A stretch of 64,000 bases of DNA from Thiodiazotropha sp040507245 (GTDB taxonomy: Bacteria; Pseudomonadota; Gammaproteobacteria; Chromatiales; Chromatiaceae): positions 14,577-78,576 of the forward strand of contig JBEVVH010000002.1 of the NCBI GenBank assembly GCA_040507245.1, read 5' to 3'. Of this stretch, positions 1-9,436 are shown one piece after another. The notes below the pieces were generated by a model that worked only from the letters and a program-made list of their open reading frames with translations, was not told the origin of the DNA and searched no databases. A program made the position numbers and the translations under genes. Position 1 is the stretch's first letter. The number at the start of each line of letters is the position of its first letter.

Positions 1-232
1 AACGGGTCAGGCAGCAGAGGCAAACCGGCAATCAAGAGCATGGAAGCGCTCAAGAGCAGGACGAGCGTCAGCTTGTGCGGGGATTTGAAAATCGGTGCGT
101 CCTCATAGGTATCGGGACCTCACGACCGGGTACGGCTGGATCGTAACGATCCACAAATTATGGTCGAGGCTAATTACGACTTGAAGGGTAAATCGGAAAT
201 GGATTCTCGGAATTGGCTTTCAGGGGAGCGAA

Positions 233-1702
233 TCAGTCTTCCCGGTGAGCGGAATACACTTTGACAGATGCCCCGGGATTGACCGTAAACCTGCTCACCA
301 GATAGATGGCCAGGCTGGACAACAGGAAACCCGGCACAATTTCGTAAAGATCGAACAACCCACCGGACAGTGGTCGCCACACGACGACTGTCAGGCCACC
401 GACAAGAATGCCTGCCAGGGCACCCCAGCGAGTCATGCGGTTCCAATACAGTGACAGCAGCACTGCCGGGCCGAACGCCGCACCAAACCCTGCCCAGGCA
501 TAGGCCACCAGGTCCAGCACTTTGCTGTTCGGATCCAGCGCCAGCGCAAAGGCGATCAGGGCGATACATAGCACGGCCAGACGACCCACGATCATCAGCT
601 CACGTTCACCGGCCTGTTTACGTAACAGCAGACGATACAAATCACCGGTGAAGGTACTCGAAGAAACCAGTAACTGGGAATCGGCGGTACTCATGATGGC
701 GGCCAGGATCGCGGCCAGGCAGATACCCGCGACCAGAGGATGAAACAGCAGTCCGACCAGACGGATGAACACCTTTTCCGCATCCGCCAGGGGCGGATCG
801 AACAGCGGAATGCCGATCAATCCCACCAGACAGGCGGCACTCAGGCTGAGAAAAACCCAGGTCACCGCAATACGCCGGGCCTTGGGAACAAATCCGGGAG
901 AGCGGATCGCCTTGAACCGGGCGAGGATGTGCGGCTGGCCGAAATAACCCAGACCCCAGGCCATCAGGGAGAGGATGGCCAGCACGCCCAGGGGCTCCCC
1001 CTGGGCATTGGTCCAGGGGTCAAGCAGTTCGGGATTGCGGGCTTCGATGCTGGCAACAGTCGCATCCAAACCGCCCTGTCCCTGCAGGGCATAGAGCGGT
1101 ATCGCGAGCAGCGCCAGAATCATCAGCAAACCTTGAAACAGGTCGGTCCATGATACGGCAAGAAAGCCGCCGAACGCGGTGTAGAGCATGATCACCACCA
1201 CTCCGGCGGCCACCGCCCAGACATAGGGCAGACCGAATACGGCCTCGAAGAGTTTGCCTCCGGCCACCAGCCCGGAACTGGTATAAAAGAGAAAAAACAA
1301 CAACACGAAGACCGATGAGACCACGCGGATCAAACCGCTGCGATCGGCAAACCGATTCGAGAGATACTCGGGCAGTGTCAAAGCATTGTCCGCAACCTCC
1401 GAGGCGTGACGCAGACGTGCGGCCACCCAGCGCCAGTTCAGCCAGGTACCGATCCACAACCCCAGGGCGATCCAGATTGCCTCCAACCCGGACAGATAGG
1501 CATAACCCGGCAGGCCCAACAGCAACCAGCCGCTCATGTCCGAAGCGCTGGCACTGATAGCCGCCACCCAACTACCCAGTTGGCGTCCCCCGAGCACGAA
1601 GTCGGAAAGATTGCGGGTCCGTTTCCAGGCCAGCACACCGATGCCCATCACCACCATCAGGTAGAGGGCAAAACTGCTCCCCACCAGCATGCCGGCCGTC
1701 AC
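233..1702 (-). CDS. putP: Sodium/proline symporter PutP
   Basis: Inner-membrane sodium:solute symporter (SSS family) that imports proline with Na+. The 489 residues are hydrophobic throughout with about 13 membrane segments and match PutP along their length: the N-terminal block LGGRQLGSWVAAISASASDM, then ALTLPEYLSNRF, GFLAVSWTDLFQG, WGLGYFGQPHILARF and the late AYAWAGFGAAFGPAVLLSLYW. These blocks carry the known sodium and proline site region of the family. The frame opens with GTG at 1702 in a GTGA overlap with the stop of the upstream radical SAM gene, so translation is probably coupled; an in-frame ATG at 1690 is the alternative. The substrate is inferred from family resemblance, which here is close to E. 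coli PutP. Confidence 0.93.
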   Translation of the reverse strand: MTAGMLVGSSFALYLMVVMGIGVLAWKRTRNLSDFVLGGRQLGSWVAAISASASDMSGWLLLGLPGYAYLSGLEAIWIALGLWIGTWLNWRWVAARLRHASEVADNALTLPEYLSNRFADRSGLIRVVSSVFVLLFFLFYTSSGLVAGGKLFEAVFGLPYVWAVAAGVVVIMLYTAFGGFLAVSWTDLFQGLLMILALLAIPLYALQGQGGLDATVASIEARNPELLDPWTNAQGEPLGVLAILSLMAWGLGYFGQPHILARFKAIRSPGFVPKARRIAVTWVFLSLSAACLVGLIGIPLFDPPLADAEKVFIRLVGLLFHPLVAGICLAAILAAIMSTADSQLLVSSSTFTGDLYRLLLRKQAGERELMIVGRLAVLCIALIAFALALDPNSKVLDLVAYAWAGFGAAFGPAVLLSLYWNRMTRWGALAGILVGGLTVVVWRPLSGGLFDLYEIVPGFLLSSLAIYLVSRFTVNPGASVKVYSAHRED

Positions 1703-2985
1703 TGTCCTGCTCCCTGTGATTCTATTTTCGCCATGTAGGCGTTTTTCATGGCCGCTTCAAGCGCCTGATTGGAGGCGTATTCAAAACCGAAAACACTCTG
1801 CCACAAGTCATGGTTTTCCATGCACAGATAGAAGAACACCTCGTCGTGCCAGGCCTTGAGTCCCTGGTAGGCAAAACGAAACATCGACTCCTTGATGTGC
1901 CTCGGATAGGAGAGTTTGCCGTCGCTTTCGACCAGCGGCATCTGCAGAATCTTGCTGCGGAATCCGGCACGGGCGCGCAACTGCTTGATCACCGGTTTGA
2001 TGTAGGTGAGTGTACCCAACGAAACCAGAACCACCTCGCGGGAGGAGAACCCGGATGTCATCCTGAGCAGCAGGTCAGCGTAATCCGCTTCCCAGGCATC
2101 ATAATGAATCATCGGGTGCAGGTGAAAGCCCACCCGCACCCCCTTGTCCGCCAGGCGGCGGGCGGCCTCCAGCCGCTCGTCCAGGGACGCGGTCAGATGC
2201 TCTTCATGGGCAATCAGGGTTGGGGTATTCAGGGACCAGGTACAGAGAATGTTCGCTGGCACCTCATGTTTCAGCAGGTAGGCGATGTTTTTCGATTTGG
2301 TCTTGAGTTCCAGAATCACATTGGGATAGCGCCGGGCAAAGCCGAACAGGGCATCCAGGATCCCCCCCTGATTACCCCACATCAGCGAATCGGAGGATTG
2401 TCCAGTACCAATGTGATAGGTCCTGTGCGGGTCGAGTTCGAGTTGCTCAAGCTTTTCCGAGAATTTCGCATCGAAGCGTACCTCGTCCCCATGATAGAAG
2501 GACTGAATGCTGCAATAGCTGCAGTCGAAGCCGCAATTCTCCACCGCATCCAGGGTCATCAGGTTGCAGCAGCGGGTGCGCGGTGATGCGACCGGGCAGG
2601 TTCCCAGGCCTAACCGGTCCTTGACCACATCGATGCGCTGAATGCGCTGTTCGGCCCGGGGCGGTGTCAGGGGAATCCGCGGATAGTGATTGGGCTGCTC
2701 CCTGAGTGCCTGCCAATGCTCTCGCACCTGTGCGAGCAGCCATTGACGTTGCTGTTTCGGTGCGGCTGCCGGCACCCCCTCAGCAGGCCAGGCAGATTCC
2801 AGACTCCCCTCCCCCCACATGCTCAGGTCCACCGCCATGTCGCACAGCTGACGCAGTTCCTGGTAAGTGAATCGATAGCGTTCGGACTGTTGCTGCAGGA
2901 AACTGCGTTGCGCGGGCTCCAGGCGTCCGATTCCTGCCTGCTCAAGCGAGGTCCGTGGATCGTCGCGATCTGGCATCTGGGACAT
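1699..2985 (-). CDS. Radical SAM protein of the spore-photoproduct-lyase-like family
   Basis: Cytoplasmic iron-sulfur enzyme of 428 residues. The motif CGFDCSYC (residues 151-158) is a CxxxCxxC cluster site binding a 4Fe-4S centre and S-adenosylmethionine. The surrounding TRCCNLMTLDAVENCGFDC and the later SDSLMWGNQGG and FHLHPMIHYD blocks fit the SPL-like branch of radical SAM proteins found in many non-sporulating bacteria, whose substrate is unknown; true DNA photoproduct repair cannot be assumed. The N-terminal 100 residues are helical and Gln-rich. ATG at 2985 is preceded by GAGG at a good distance. It lies 13 bp downstream of der and overlaps putP by 4 bp, so it may be the last but one gene of the rlmN-der transcript. 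The pairing with a proline transporter is unexplained. Confidence 0.8.
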   Translation of the reverse strand: MSQMPDRDDPRTSLEQAGIGRLEPAQRSFLQQQSERYRFTYQELRQLCDMAVDLSMWGEGSLESAWPAEGVPAAAPKQQRQWLLAQVREHWQALREQPNHYPRIPLTPPRAEQRIQRIDVVKDRLGLGTCPVASPRTRCCNLMTLDAVENCGFDCSYCSIQSFYHGDEVRFDAKFSEKLEQLELDPHRTYHIGTGQSSDSLMWGNQGGILDALFGFARRYPNVILELKTKSKNIAYLLKHEVPANILCTWSLNTPTLIAHEEHLTASLDERLEAARRLADKGVRVGFHLHPMIHYDAWEADYADLLLRMTSGFSSREVVLVSLGTLTYIKPVIKQLRARAGFRSKILQMPLVESDGKLSYPRHIKESMFRFAYQGLKAWHDEVFFYLCMENHDLWQSVFGFEYASNQALEAAMKNAYMAKIESQGAGQ

Positions 2986-2998
2986 GGGACAGGCCTCG

Positions 2999-4387
2999 TT
3001 ATTTACGTGTAACGAAGCGCTTCAACCGCTGCCGCTTCTGCACCTGGCGTTTGGTGAGTTTGTTGCGCTTGCCTTCATAGGGGTTTTCCCCGGAACGGAA
3101 CTCGATGCGGATCGGGGTGCCCTTGAGATTGAGCGCAGTACGAAAACGGGTGGTCAGATAGCGTTTATAGCTGTCCGGCACCTGATCGGTCTGGTTGCCA
3201 TGGATGACGATCAAGGGGGGATTCTTGCCGCCCTGGTGGGCATAGCGCAGCTTGATGCGTCGACCGTTGACCAGCGGCGGTTGATGCTCCTGCACCAGAA
3301 TTTCCAGAATTCGGGTCAGTTCCGGGGTCGACAGGTCGCTCATGGCACTCTTGTAGACCTGCTTCACCATATCGAACAGATCCCCCACGCCGGAGCCGTG
3401 CAGGGCGGAGATGAAGTGACGACGGGCAAACTTGAGAAACGGCAGCTTGCGCTCGATCTCCTCCTTGATCCATTCCCGCTGGTCCTGATCGAGTCCGTCC
3501 CATTTGTTGATCACCAGGATCAGAGCACGGCCGCTTTCCAGCACATGTCCCGCCAGGGTGGCGTCCTGTTCGCCGATCTCCTGCTGGGCATCCAATACCA
3601 GCAGCACCACATTGGCTTCCTGGATCGATTGCAGGGTCTTGATGATGCTGAACTTCTCGATCGCCTCCTTGATCCGGGCCCTGCGCCGCACACCGGCGGT
3701 GTCGATCAGGGTGTAGCGGGTGCCGTTGCGTTCCATCGGTACATAGATGCTGTCCCGGGTGGTGCCGGGCTGGTCGAAGGCGACCACCCGCTCCTCGCCC
3801 AGAAGGCGATTAACCAGAGTGGATTTGCCCACGTTGGGACGGCCCACCACCGCGATTTGAATACCCTTCTCCTCGGCGGAGATCTCCCCTTCGGGTTCGG
3901 GCAACTGTTCCAGCACCCCATCGATGAGGCGTCTTACGCCACGTCCATGGGCCGCCGCAATGGCCGCTGGTTCACCGAGCCCGAGGCGGTAGAAATCATT
4001 CACCGCCAGGGTCTCATCGAGATTCTCGCTCTTGTTGATCGCCAGGGTCACCGGTTTGCCGGTCTTGCGCAGGGCCTGGGCGATGATTTCATCACCTCTG
4101 GTACATCCCTCTTTGGCGTCGAGCAGAAACAGGATATGGTCCGCTTCACCGATGGCCTGCTGAACCTGTTGCGCCATCAAGCCGTCGATACCGGCCTCGT
4201 CGCCACTGATCCCGCCGGTGTCAACCACCACGTAAGGATGCTTACCGAGCTTACCCGTGCCGTACTTGCGGTCCCGGGTCAGGCCGGGCTGATCCGCGAC
4301 CAATGCATCCCGGCTTCGGGTCAGCCGATTGAACAGGGTGGATTTACCCACATTGGGACGCCCGACCAGGGCGATGACTGGCAGCAT
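2999..4387 (-). CDS. der: Ribosome-assembly GTPase Der (EngA)
   Basis: Double GTPase needed for 50S subunit maturation. Two consecutive Ras-like G domains are visible, each with a P-loop GRPNVGKST (first at residues 9-17, second near residue 180), DTGG/DTAG switch motifs and NKxD motifs (NKSE, NKWD), followed by a C-terminal KH-like domain with a basic tail. Length 462 is normal. The start codon ATG at 4387 shares one base with the bamB stop (TGATG), the arrangement expected in the yfgM-bamB-der block of gammaproteobacteria. Confidence 0.97.
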   Translation of the reverse strand: MLPVIALVGRPNVGKSTLFNRLTRSRDALVADQPGLTRDRKYGTGKLGKHPYVVVDTGGISGDEAGIDGLMAQQVQQAIGEADHILFLLDAKEGCTRGDEIIAQALRKTGKPVTLAINKSENLDETLAVNDFYRLGLGEPAAIAAAHGRGVRRLIDGVLEQLPEPEGEISAEEKGIQIAVVGRPNVGKSTLVNRLLGEERVVAFDQPGTTRDSIYVPMERNGTRYTLIDTAGVRRRARIKEAIEKFSIIKTLQSIQEANVVLLVLDAQQEIGEQDATLAGHVLESGRALILVINKWDGLDQDQREWIKEEIERKLPFLKFARRHFISALHGSGVGDLFDMVKQVYKSAMSDLSTPELTRILEILVQEHQPPLVNGRRIKLRYAHQGGKNPPLIVIHGNQTDQVPDSYKRYLTTRFRTALNLKGTPIRIEFRSGENPYEGKRNKLTKRQVQKRQRLKRFVTRK

Positions 4388-5550
4388 CAGGGTTGCTCGG
4401 TTTCGATGGGATGTGCCTGCAGGGCGGTCAGGGTGCCGCCTTCATCCAGGATATACACCACATCGTAGACGACCAGCGGCTTATAGCGGATCGGATCACT
4501 ACCGACCTTGATCCTCGCGAGCTGGCGTCCATCGTCCTGGGACAACCAATGCACATAACCTTCCAGGTCGCCCACCACCAGGTACTCGCCCACCATTGCC
4601 GGAGCGGTGAGACGCCGGGCGTGCAGTTCCTTCTGCTGCCACAGGGCGGCGCCATTGCTGGTATCCAGAGCCCAGACATGATCGTTCGCATCCGTGACGA
4701 ACAGATTCCGCCAGCTGGCATCCAGTCCGGCATGTGAGGAGAGTTTGCGGCGCCACAACACGACACCACTGGATTCGGAAACCGCCGCGACATCGCCCTG
4801 GAACGCCGCCACGTAGACAGTGCCTTCCACCAGCTTGGGGTCCGCGTCGATATCCACCACACGTTCCAGTTCGGTCCTGCCCTGAGGTACGGATATCTCC
4901 GCCTCCCAGGTGACCAGTCCCGCGTCGAGGCTCAAGCCGATCAACTTTCCACCGGCAAATCCCGCAATCACCCGGGATTCACCGATCACCGGTGAGCTGT
5001 CACCCCGCAGGGACAACACCGGCACGCTGCGATCATAGAGCCAGCGGCGTTCTCCCGCATCCGCGGTATAGGCCGCGACACCGCCATCGGCCGTCCGGCA
5101 CACCACATAACCGCCACGTATCGCGGGTGTGGAGAGCACTTCACTGCCCACCCTTTGACGCCAGCGCTCAGAACCATCCGCGGCATCCAGCACGATCAGG
5201 TCCGCCTCCAGGCTGCCCAGTGCGACCAGCCCTTCGCCAACCCCGGGTCCGCCACTCAGGGGAGTTTCGAGATCCACGGACCAGAGGGTTTTGCCATTCT
5301 CAGCATCGACCGCGTAGACACCGCCGGACGGTTCTGCCAGGTAGAGCACCCCATCCTTGTAAGCCGGCTTGAGTTTCAGCTGCGCCCCTTCCGCGCCTTC
5401 GAAGCCATCATCCCAGAGGGTTTCGATCTTCAGACTGTTCTGCAGTTCGACCAATTCCGCCGGCGGGTCCGCATTGTCTTTGCCGGACAACAGACTGCAA
5501 CCGGTCAGCAGCAGCAACAACGGTATCGGCCAGAGTGCCCGGTGTTTCAT
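4387..5550 (-). CDS. bamB: Outer-membrane assembly lipoprotein BamB
   Basis: Lipoprotein of the BAM complex that helps insert beta-barrel proteins in the outer membrane. From ATG at 5550 the product is 387 residues and begins with a lipoprotein signal: a basic start, a Leu-rich core and lipobox LLTGC with Cys18. The body shows repeated PQQ-like blades such as VYAVDAENGKTLWSVDLETP and VWALDTSNGAALWQQ, giving an eight-blade propeller. The frame is open 11 codons further upstream, but those overlap yfgM and would displace the signal peptide, so 5550 is chosen. Only one base separates the yfgM stop from this start. Confidence 0.95.
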   Translation of the reverse strand: MKHRALWPIPLLLLLTGCSLLSGKDNADPPAELVELQNSLKIETLWDDGFEGAEGAQLKLKPAYKDGVLYLAEPSGGVYAVDAENGKTLWSVDLETPLSGGPGVGEGLVALGSLEADLIVLDAADGSERWRQRVGSEVLSTPAIRGGYVVCRTADGGVAAYTADAGERRWLYDRSVPVLSLRGDSSPVIGESRVIAGFAGGKLIGLSLDAGLVTWEAEISVPQGRTELERVVDIDADPKLVEGTVYVAAFQGDVAAVSESSGVVLWRRKLSSHAGLDASWRNLFVTDANDHVWALDTSNGAALWQQKELHARRLTAPAMVGEYLVVGDLEGYVHWLSQDDGRQLARIKVGSDPIRYKPLVVYDVVYILDEGGTLTALQAHPIETEQP

Positions 5551-5551
5551 T

Positions 5552-6184
5552 TCAGCCCCGGGACTGCTCGACCGCCAGGTCATCCAGCTTCATCTGCAAC
5601 AGCGCGCGATCACCCACATCCTCGGTCATGGCCTGGGTATAGGCCTCGGCGGCGGCCGCCTTGTCTCCCTTGGCAAGCGCGATATCACCCCGCAGAACCG
5701 CATATTCACCCTGAAAGGCTCCGGCATCATCAGCCACCAGTTTCGAGGCTTCGTCATAGGCGCCTTCGTCGAGCAGGACTCTTGCCAGATTGAGGCGTGC
5801 CAGGCGCACCAGGGAGGGATCATCCGCCTGCTTGATCACCGACTCCAGCTTTGCCTTGGCCGCAGCCCGGTCATCCCCTTCCAGCATCAAACGAGCCTCG
5901 GCCAGTCCGCCGAACACCGCATAGGCGGTGCCGTCGTAGTTCTTTTCCAATAGTTCGGCCTGTTTCTGCGCCGACTCGGTGTCACCGCCCTGTACCGCGG
6001 TGAGCATCTGATTGAAGCCTACCGAGGCTTCGGCACCAATGCGCTCCTGATAGCTACCCCAGGCCTGCCAGCCGAACACACCGCTCAGCCCCAGCACCAG
6101 TCCGGCCACCACCGAGGTACCGTTCTCCTTCCACCATTTTTTTATCGCCTCGACCTGTTCTTCTTCTGTCTCGTATACGCTCAT
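5552..6184 (-). CDS. yfgM: Tetratricopeptide periplasmic chaperone YfgM
   Basis: Membrane-anchored TPR protein that associates with SecYEG and the PpiD chaperone in E. coli. The 210 residues contain an N-terminal segment MSVYETEEEQVEAIKKWWKE, one membrane helix near residues 22-40 (VAGLVLGLSGVFGWQAW) and TPR-like repeats (FGGLAEARLML, LARLNLARVLLDEGAYDEA). The position directly before bamB is the diagnostic neighbourhood. Start ATG at 6184, 30 bp after hisS. Confidence 0.93.
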   Translation of the reverse strand: MSVYETEEEQVEAIKKWWKENGTSVVAGLVLGLSGVFGWQAWGSYQERIGAEASVGFNQMLTAVQGGDTESAQKQAELLEKNYDGTAYAVFGGLAEARLMLEGDDRAAAKAKLESVIKQADDPSLVRLARLNLARVLLDEGAYDEASKLVADDAGAFQGEYAVLRGDIALAKGDKAAAAEAYTQAMTEDVGDRALLQMKLDDLAVEQSRG

Positions 6185-6214
6185 TGGTCATTCCCATTCG
6201 ATTCGATGTATCAA

Positions 6215-7495
6215 TTATTCGGATTCCGCCAGTACCCGTTGCGCCAGATCCGTCTCGATCGCCGCCAACGGAAGCGACACCTGCTCCCCACCGCGTAGGG
6301 GTTTCAGGCTGATCTCACCCCGGGCCAACTCCTCCTCACCCAGGATCAAGGCATAGGGCGCCATGCTCTTGTCCGCCTTTTTCATCTGACTTTTGAAACT
6401 GCCGCCGCCACAGTGGTTGATCAACCGCAATTGCGGCAGCGCGTCACGCAGGCGTTCCGCCAACAGCATGCCTTCGCGGACCGCAGCGTCCCCCTGGGTC
6501 ACAAGATAGACGTGCGGCTGCGGCAGACGTTCCATGATATCCGTCTCTTCCAACAGGGCAATCAACCGTTCCAGCCCCATGGCGAATCCCACCGCCGTGC
6601 TCTCCCGGCCCCCCAGTTGTTGCACCAGGCCATCGTAGCGCCCGCCGGCGCAGACCGTCCCTTGGGCACCGAGCTGAGTGGTCACCCATTCGAACACGGT
6701 CCGATTGTAGTAATCCAGGCCGCGCACCAGGCGCGGATTCAACACATAGGCGACCCCGGCAGCCTGCAACCCCTGGCACAGACGATCGAAATGATCCCGG
6801 GATTCCTCGCCCAGGTGCTCCATCAGGGACGGAGCCCCCGCGATCAGATCCGCCATTTCCGGATTCTTGCTGTCGAGAATCCGCAGGGGATTGGTATGCA
6901 GGCGACGCTGACTGTCCTCGTCCAGTCGGTCCGGGTGTTGGCTGAAATAGGCAACCAAGACCTCCCGGTAACGGGCCCGTTCCTGCGAGGTGCCCAGGGT
7001 ATTGAGTTGCAATTCGAGTCCATGCAGCCCCAGTTCCTTCCAGATCCGCGCAGTGATAAGGATCAGCTCCAGGTCGATGTCCGGACCGTCCATGCCGAAG
7101 GTTTCGACACCGATCTGGTGAAACTGCCGGTATCGCCCCTTCTGCGGCCGCTCGTGCCGGAACATGGGCCCCTGATACCAGAGACGCTGCACCTGATTAA
7201 AGATCAGGCCGTTTTCCAGTCCGGCACGCACACAGCCTGCGGTCCCCTCGGGACGCAGGGTCAGGCTGTCACCGTTGCGGTCCTCGAAAGTGTACATCTC
7301 CTTCTCGACGATATCCGTCACCTCGCCGATCGAGCGCTTGAACAGCTCTGTCATCTCGACGATGGGCATGCGGATTTCGCTGTACCCGTAGCGGCTCAGC
7401 ACGGAGCGCACCCGGTCCTCCAGGAACTGCCAGAGGGGCGTCTGTTGCGGCAGGATGTCTTTCATCCCGCGAATGGCTTGTATCTGCTTGGCCAT
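6215..7495 (-). CDS. hisS: Histidyl-tRNA synthetase
   Basis: Class II aminoacyl-tRNA synthetase charging tRNA-His. The 426 residues show the N-terminal AIRGMKDILP signature, motif 2 loop RPEGTAGCVRAGL (from residue 81), RYRQFHQIGVE, the histidine motif GLDYYNRTVFEW, motif 3 AVGFAMGLERL and a C-terminal anticodon-binding domain. Start ATG at 7495. In relatives ispG (gcpE) normally lies directly upstream; here a 178-bp non-coding gap separates it from rodZ. Confidence 0.97.
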   Translation of the reverse strand: MAKQIQAIRGMKDILPQQTPLWQFLEDRVRSVLSRYGYSEIRMPIVEMTELFKRSIGEVTDIVEKEMYTFEDRNGDSLTLRPEGTAGCVRAGLENGLIFNQVQRLWYQGPMFRHERPQKGRYRQFHQIGVETFGMDGPDIDLELILITARIWKELGLHGLELQLNTLGTSQERARYREVLVAYFSQHPDRLDEDSQRRLHTNPLRILDSKNPEMADLIAGAPSLMEHLGEESRDHFDRLCQGLQAAGVAYVLNPRLVRGLDYYNRTVFEWVTTQLGAQGTVCAGGRYDGLVQQLGGRESTAVGFAMGLERLIALLEETDIMERLPQPHVYLVTQGDAAVREGMLLAERLRDALPQLRLINHCGGGSFKSQMKKADKSMAPYALILGEEELARGEISLKPLRGGEQVSLPLAAIETDLAQRVLAESE

Positions 7496-7673
7496 GGGCG
7501 TTAGAAAAATTCATAAAAGCGGGAGAGATTACCACGTCGGACCGGTACAACCTAGCAGGCTGTCGAAATTCCACTCAGGCGGTGCGCTGCACATCCACTC
7601 AGGCCGGTTCACCGCCGGTGATAACGCATTCAATCCGTGCGATGCCTTTACACAGACTGACCTGAAAAGGTCC

Positions 7674-8651
7674 TCACTCCGATGAATCCAGGGTGAAACG
7701 GGCGACCTTGCCCCGGGAGCGGCTTTTGAGATCGAATGGCTGACCATCGATGGTGAGTGACACGGCATCCACATCCCCGAGCACCACATTGAACGGACCA
7801 TACTCACTGCTGAGCCGCCGTACGGTGTCGGCTTGCATCTCGCCAATCATGCGCACCTTGCCGTCCCGGTCACGGACTTCCGTCCAGCAGGGCGCGTTGA
7901 AACGGAATACCAGGGTTTTAGACGTACCCGCAGGAGCGGGTTCAGGTGCGGGAACCGATGCTTCGGGCGCTGTCTGTTGCGGCTCCTCGGGCGCCTCGGA
8001 AATGGGTTCCGGGGCCAGTATCGCTTGTTCGGACAAGGCCTCTTCCTCAACCGGAATGACCTCTATCACCTCAATCGGCTCAAACTCCCTGGGTTGGGTG
8101 ACACCGCTGTCCATGGCTACAGGATCCACGTCAGTGGGTGTCTCAACCGGCTCCCGGGTCTCTGCCGCATCGTTGTTCGAGATGCTGTCCGCAGGGCTTG
8201 CAACGGGCGCGATCTCTTCCAGTTCCGAACGTGTCTGCCACCAGAAAAACAGCGTTCCCGCAAGAATCAGGATAATTCCCCAGGTGAACAGCCGCATGAT
8301 GCCGGATCCACTGTGCAGGGGTTTGCGTGGTTTTTCCCGTCTTACCGGGGCCACATTGACCACAGCGTCCTGATCCTCTGGCAGCAGCCTCTGATATTCG
8401 GCAACGATGGCTTCTTCGTTCAACCCCAGAAGACGGGCGTAATTTTTCAGGTACCCCTTGACGAACACGGGCCTTGGCAGTTGCTCGTAGTCATCGGCTT
8501 CGAGCGCTTTCACCACCGCCGAGGTGAGATGCAGACGGGCTGCCACCTCGGACAGGTTGAGTCCCAGATTTTTTCGACTCCGCTCAAGCTGCGGGCCCGG
8601 GCCCTGATGGGAAACGGTTACCGCTTCGTTCTCATCCTGATTTGAGGCCAT
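7674..8651 (-). CDS. rodZ: Cytoskeleton protein RodZ
   Basis: Bitopic inner-membrane protein linking MreB to the elongation machinery. Domain order fits RodZ: a Xre/Cro-type helix-turn-helix at about residues 21-95 (LERSRKNLGLNLSEVAARLH), a basic juxtamembrane stretch, one membrane helix at 121-138 (LFTWGIILILAGTLFFWW), a long acidic Pro/Glu-rich periplasmic linker, and a C-terminal DUF4115 beta domain from about residue 245. Its ATG overlaps the pilW stop in TAATG. The acidic linker is low-complexity, typical for the family. Confidence 0.93.
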   Translation of the reverse strand: MASNQDENEAVTVSHQGPGPQLERSRKNLGLNLSEVAARLHLTSAVVKALEADDYEQLPRPVFVKGYLKNYARLLGLNEEAIVAEYQRLLPEDQDAVVNVAPVRREKPRKPLHSGSGIMRLFTWGIILILAGTLFFWWQTRSELEEIAPVASPADSISNNDAAETREPVETPTDVDPVAMDSGVTQPREFEPIEVIEVIPVEEEALSEQAILAPEPISEAPEEPQQTAPEASVPAPEPAPAGTSKTLVFRFNAPCWTEVRDRDGKVRMIGEMQADTVRRLSSEYGPFNVVLGDVDAVSLTIDGQPFDLKSRSRGKVARFTLDSSE

Positions 8652-9436
8652 TAGTACGATTTTTCCATTTGGTAGAGTGACTGAATTTCCGGCGCATCCG
8701 GGAAATCCTGCATGAGCTGGCCCCGATACTCCTCTGCCTTGGCCATATCGTGCATGCTCCGCTCAATACGGATACCCAGCAGGAGAGACGCGGCGGTGGG
8801 CTTGGACTCACCATGAAAACGTTCCAGGTAGGCACGTGCGGACATGTTTTTTTTCTGTTGCAGCGAGATGCCCGCCATCTGGATCAGAGCCGGCGCATAC
8901 TTTGGGTTCGCCGTGAGGGCGCGTCGATAGTAGTTTTCCGCCTTGTCGATATTATCCTGCCGCTCAATGCACAACCCCGCATTGGTCAAGGCCACCCAGG
9001 GTGTGGGATAAAGCGGGTTGGAGAGGGCGCGCTCGAAATCATCATTGGCCGCCTCATATTTCCCGAGACGGCAGTTATAGCTGCCCCGGGCATTGCGAAT
9101 GAAAGGGTCCTTGGGATTCAAGGCCACCGCACGATCATAGTGCTTGCCCGCCAGATCGCTCTCGCCGAGCTTTTCATACAGAATGGCAATCACATTGTGC
9201 GCATCGGCATAACCGTCATCGACCTCGATCGCCTTCTTGAGTTTTTGCATCGCCACCGCATTGCGGTTGTCCCGCATATAGGCCATGCCCATTTCCACAT
9301 AGATCTTGGCCGGACTGTTTTTCTGCTCCGCTCCGAGACTGCCGGTCGCGTCACTGCCGCCCTGCGTGGCACAGGCTGAGAGCATGACGGACACAATAAA
9401 CCCCGCGATCCAATGCCATCCTGTCAGAAATTTCAT
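8651..9436 (-). CDS. pilW: Type IV pilus biogenesis lipoprotein PilW/PilF
   Basis: Outer-membrane TPR lipoprotein (pilotin) needed for assembly of the PilQ secretin. The 261 residues start with a signal peptide ending in lipobox LSAC (Cys22), followed by about six TPR units, for example AYMRDNRNAVAMQKLKKAIE and AHNVIAILYEKLGESDLAGK. Neighbours rlmN and rodZ are the standard context. The start forms an ATGA overlap with rlmN and the stop a TAATG with rodZ. No other pilus gene is in this window. Confidence 0.92.
   Translation of the reverse strand: MKFLTGWHWIAGFIVSVMLSACATQGGSDATGSLGAEQKNSPAKIYVEMGMAYMRDNRNAVAMQKLKKAIEVDDGYADAHNVIAILYEKLGESDLAGKHYDRAVALNPKDPFIRNARGSYNCRLGKYEAANDDFERALSNPLYPTPWVALTNAGLCIERQDNIDKAENYYRRALTANPKYAPALIQMAGISLQQKKNMSARAYLERFHGESKPTAASLLLGIRIERSMHDMAKAEEYRGQLMQDFPDAPEIQSLYQMEKSY

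Noticed and set aside
1..120. A hydrophobic reading frame on the minus strand running off the window edge (KLTLVLLLSASMLLIAGLPL)
   Set aside because: It looks like a signal or membrane segment, but there is an in-frame stop just upstream and no convincing start or ribosome binding site; the only ATG (39-41) lies inside the hydrophobic run. It could be a broken or frameshifted gene whose body is outside the window.
2984..4468. A 494-codon open frame on the plus strand
   Set aside because: Antisense shadow of der; composition is unnatural and der itself is unmistakable.
7550..7620. An insertion-sequence end in the rodZ-hisS gap
   Set aside because: A short direct repeat (CCACTCAGGC) occurs twice, but there are no inverted ends, target duplication or transposase remnant.
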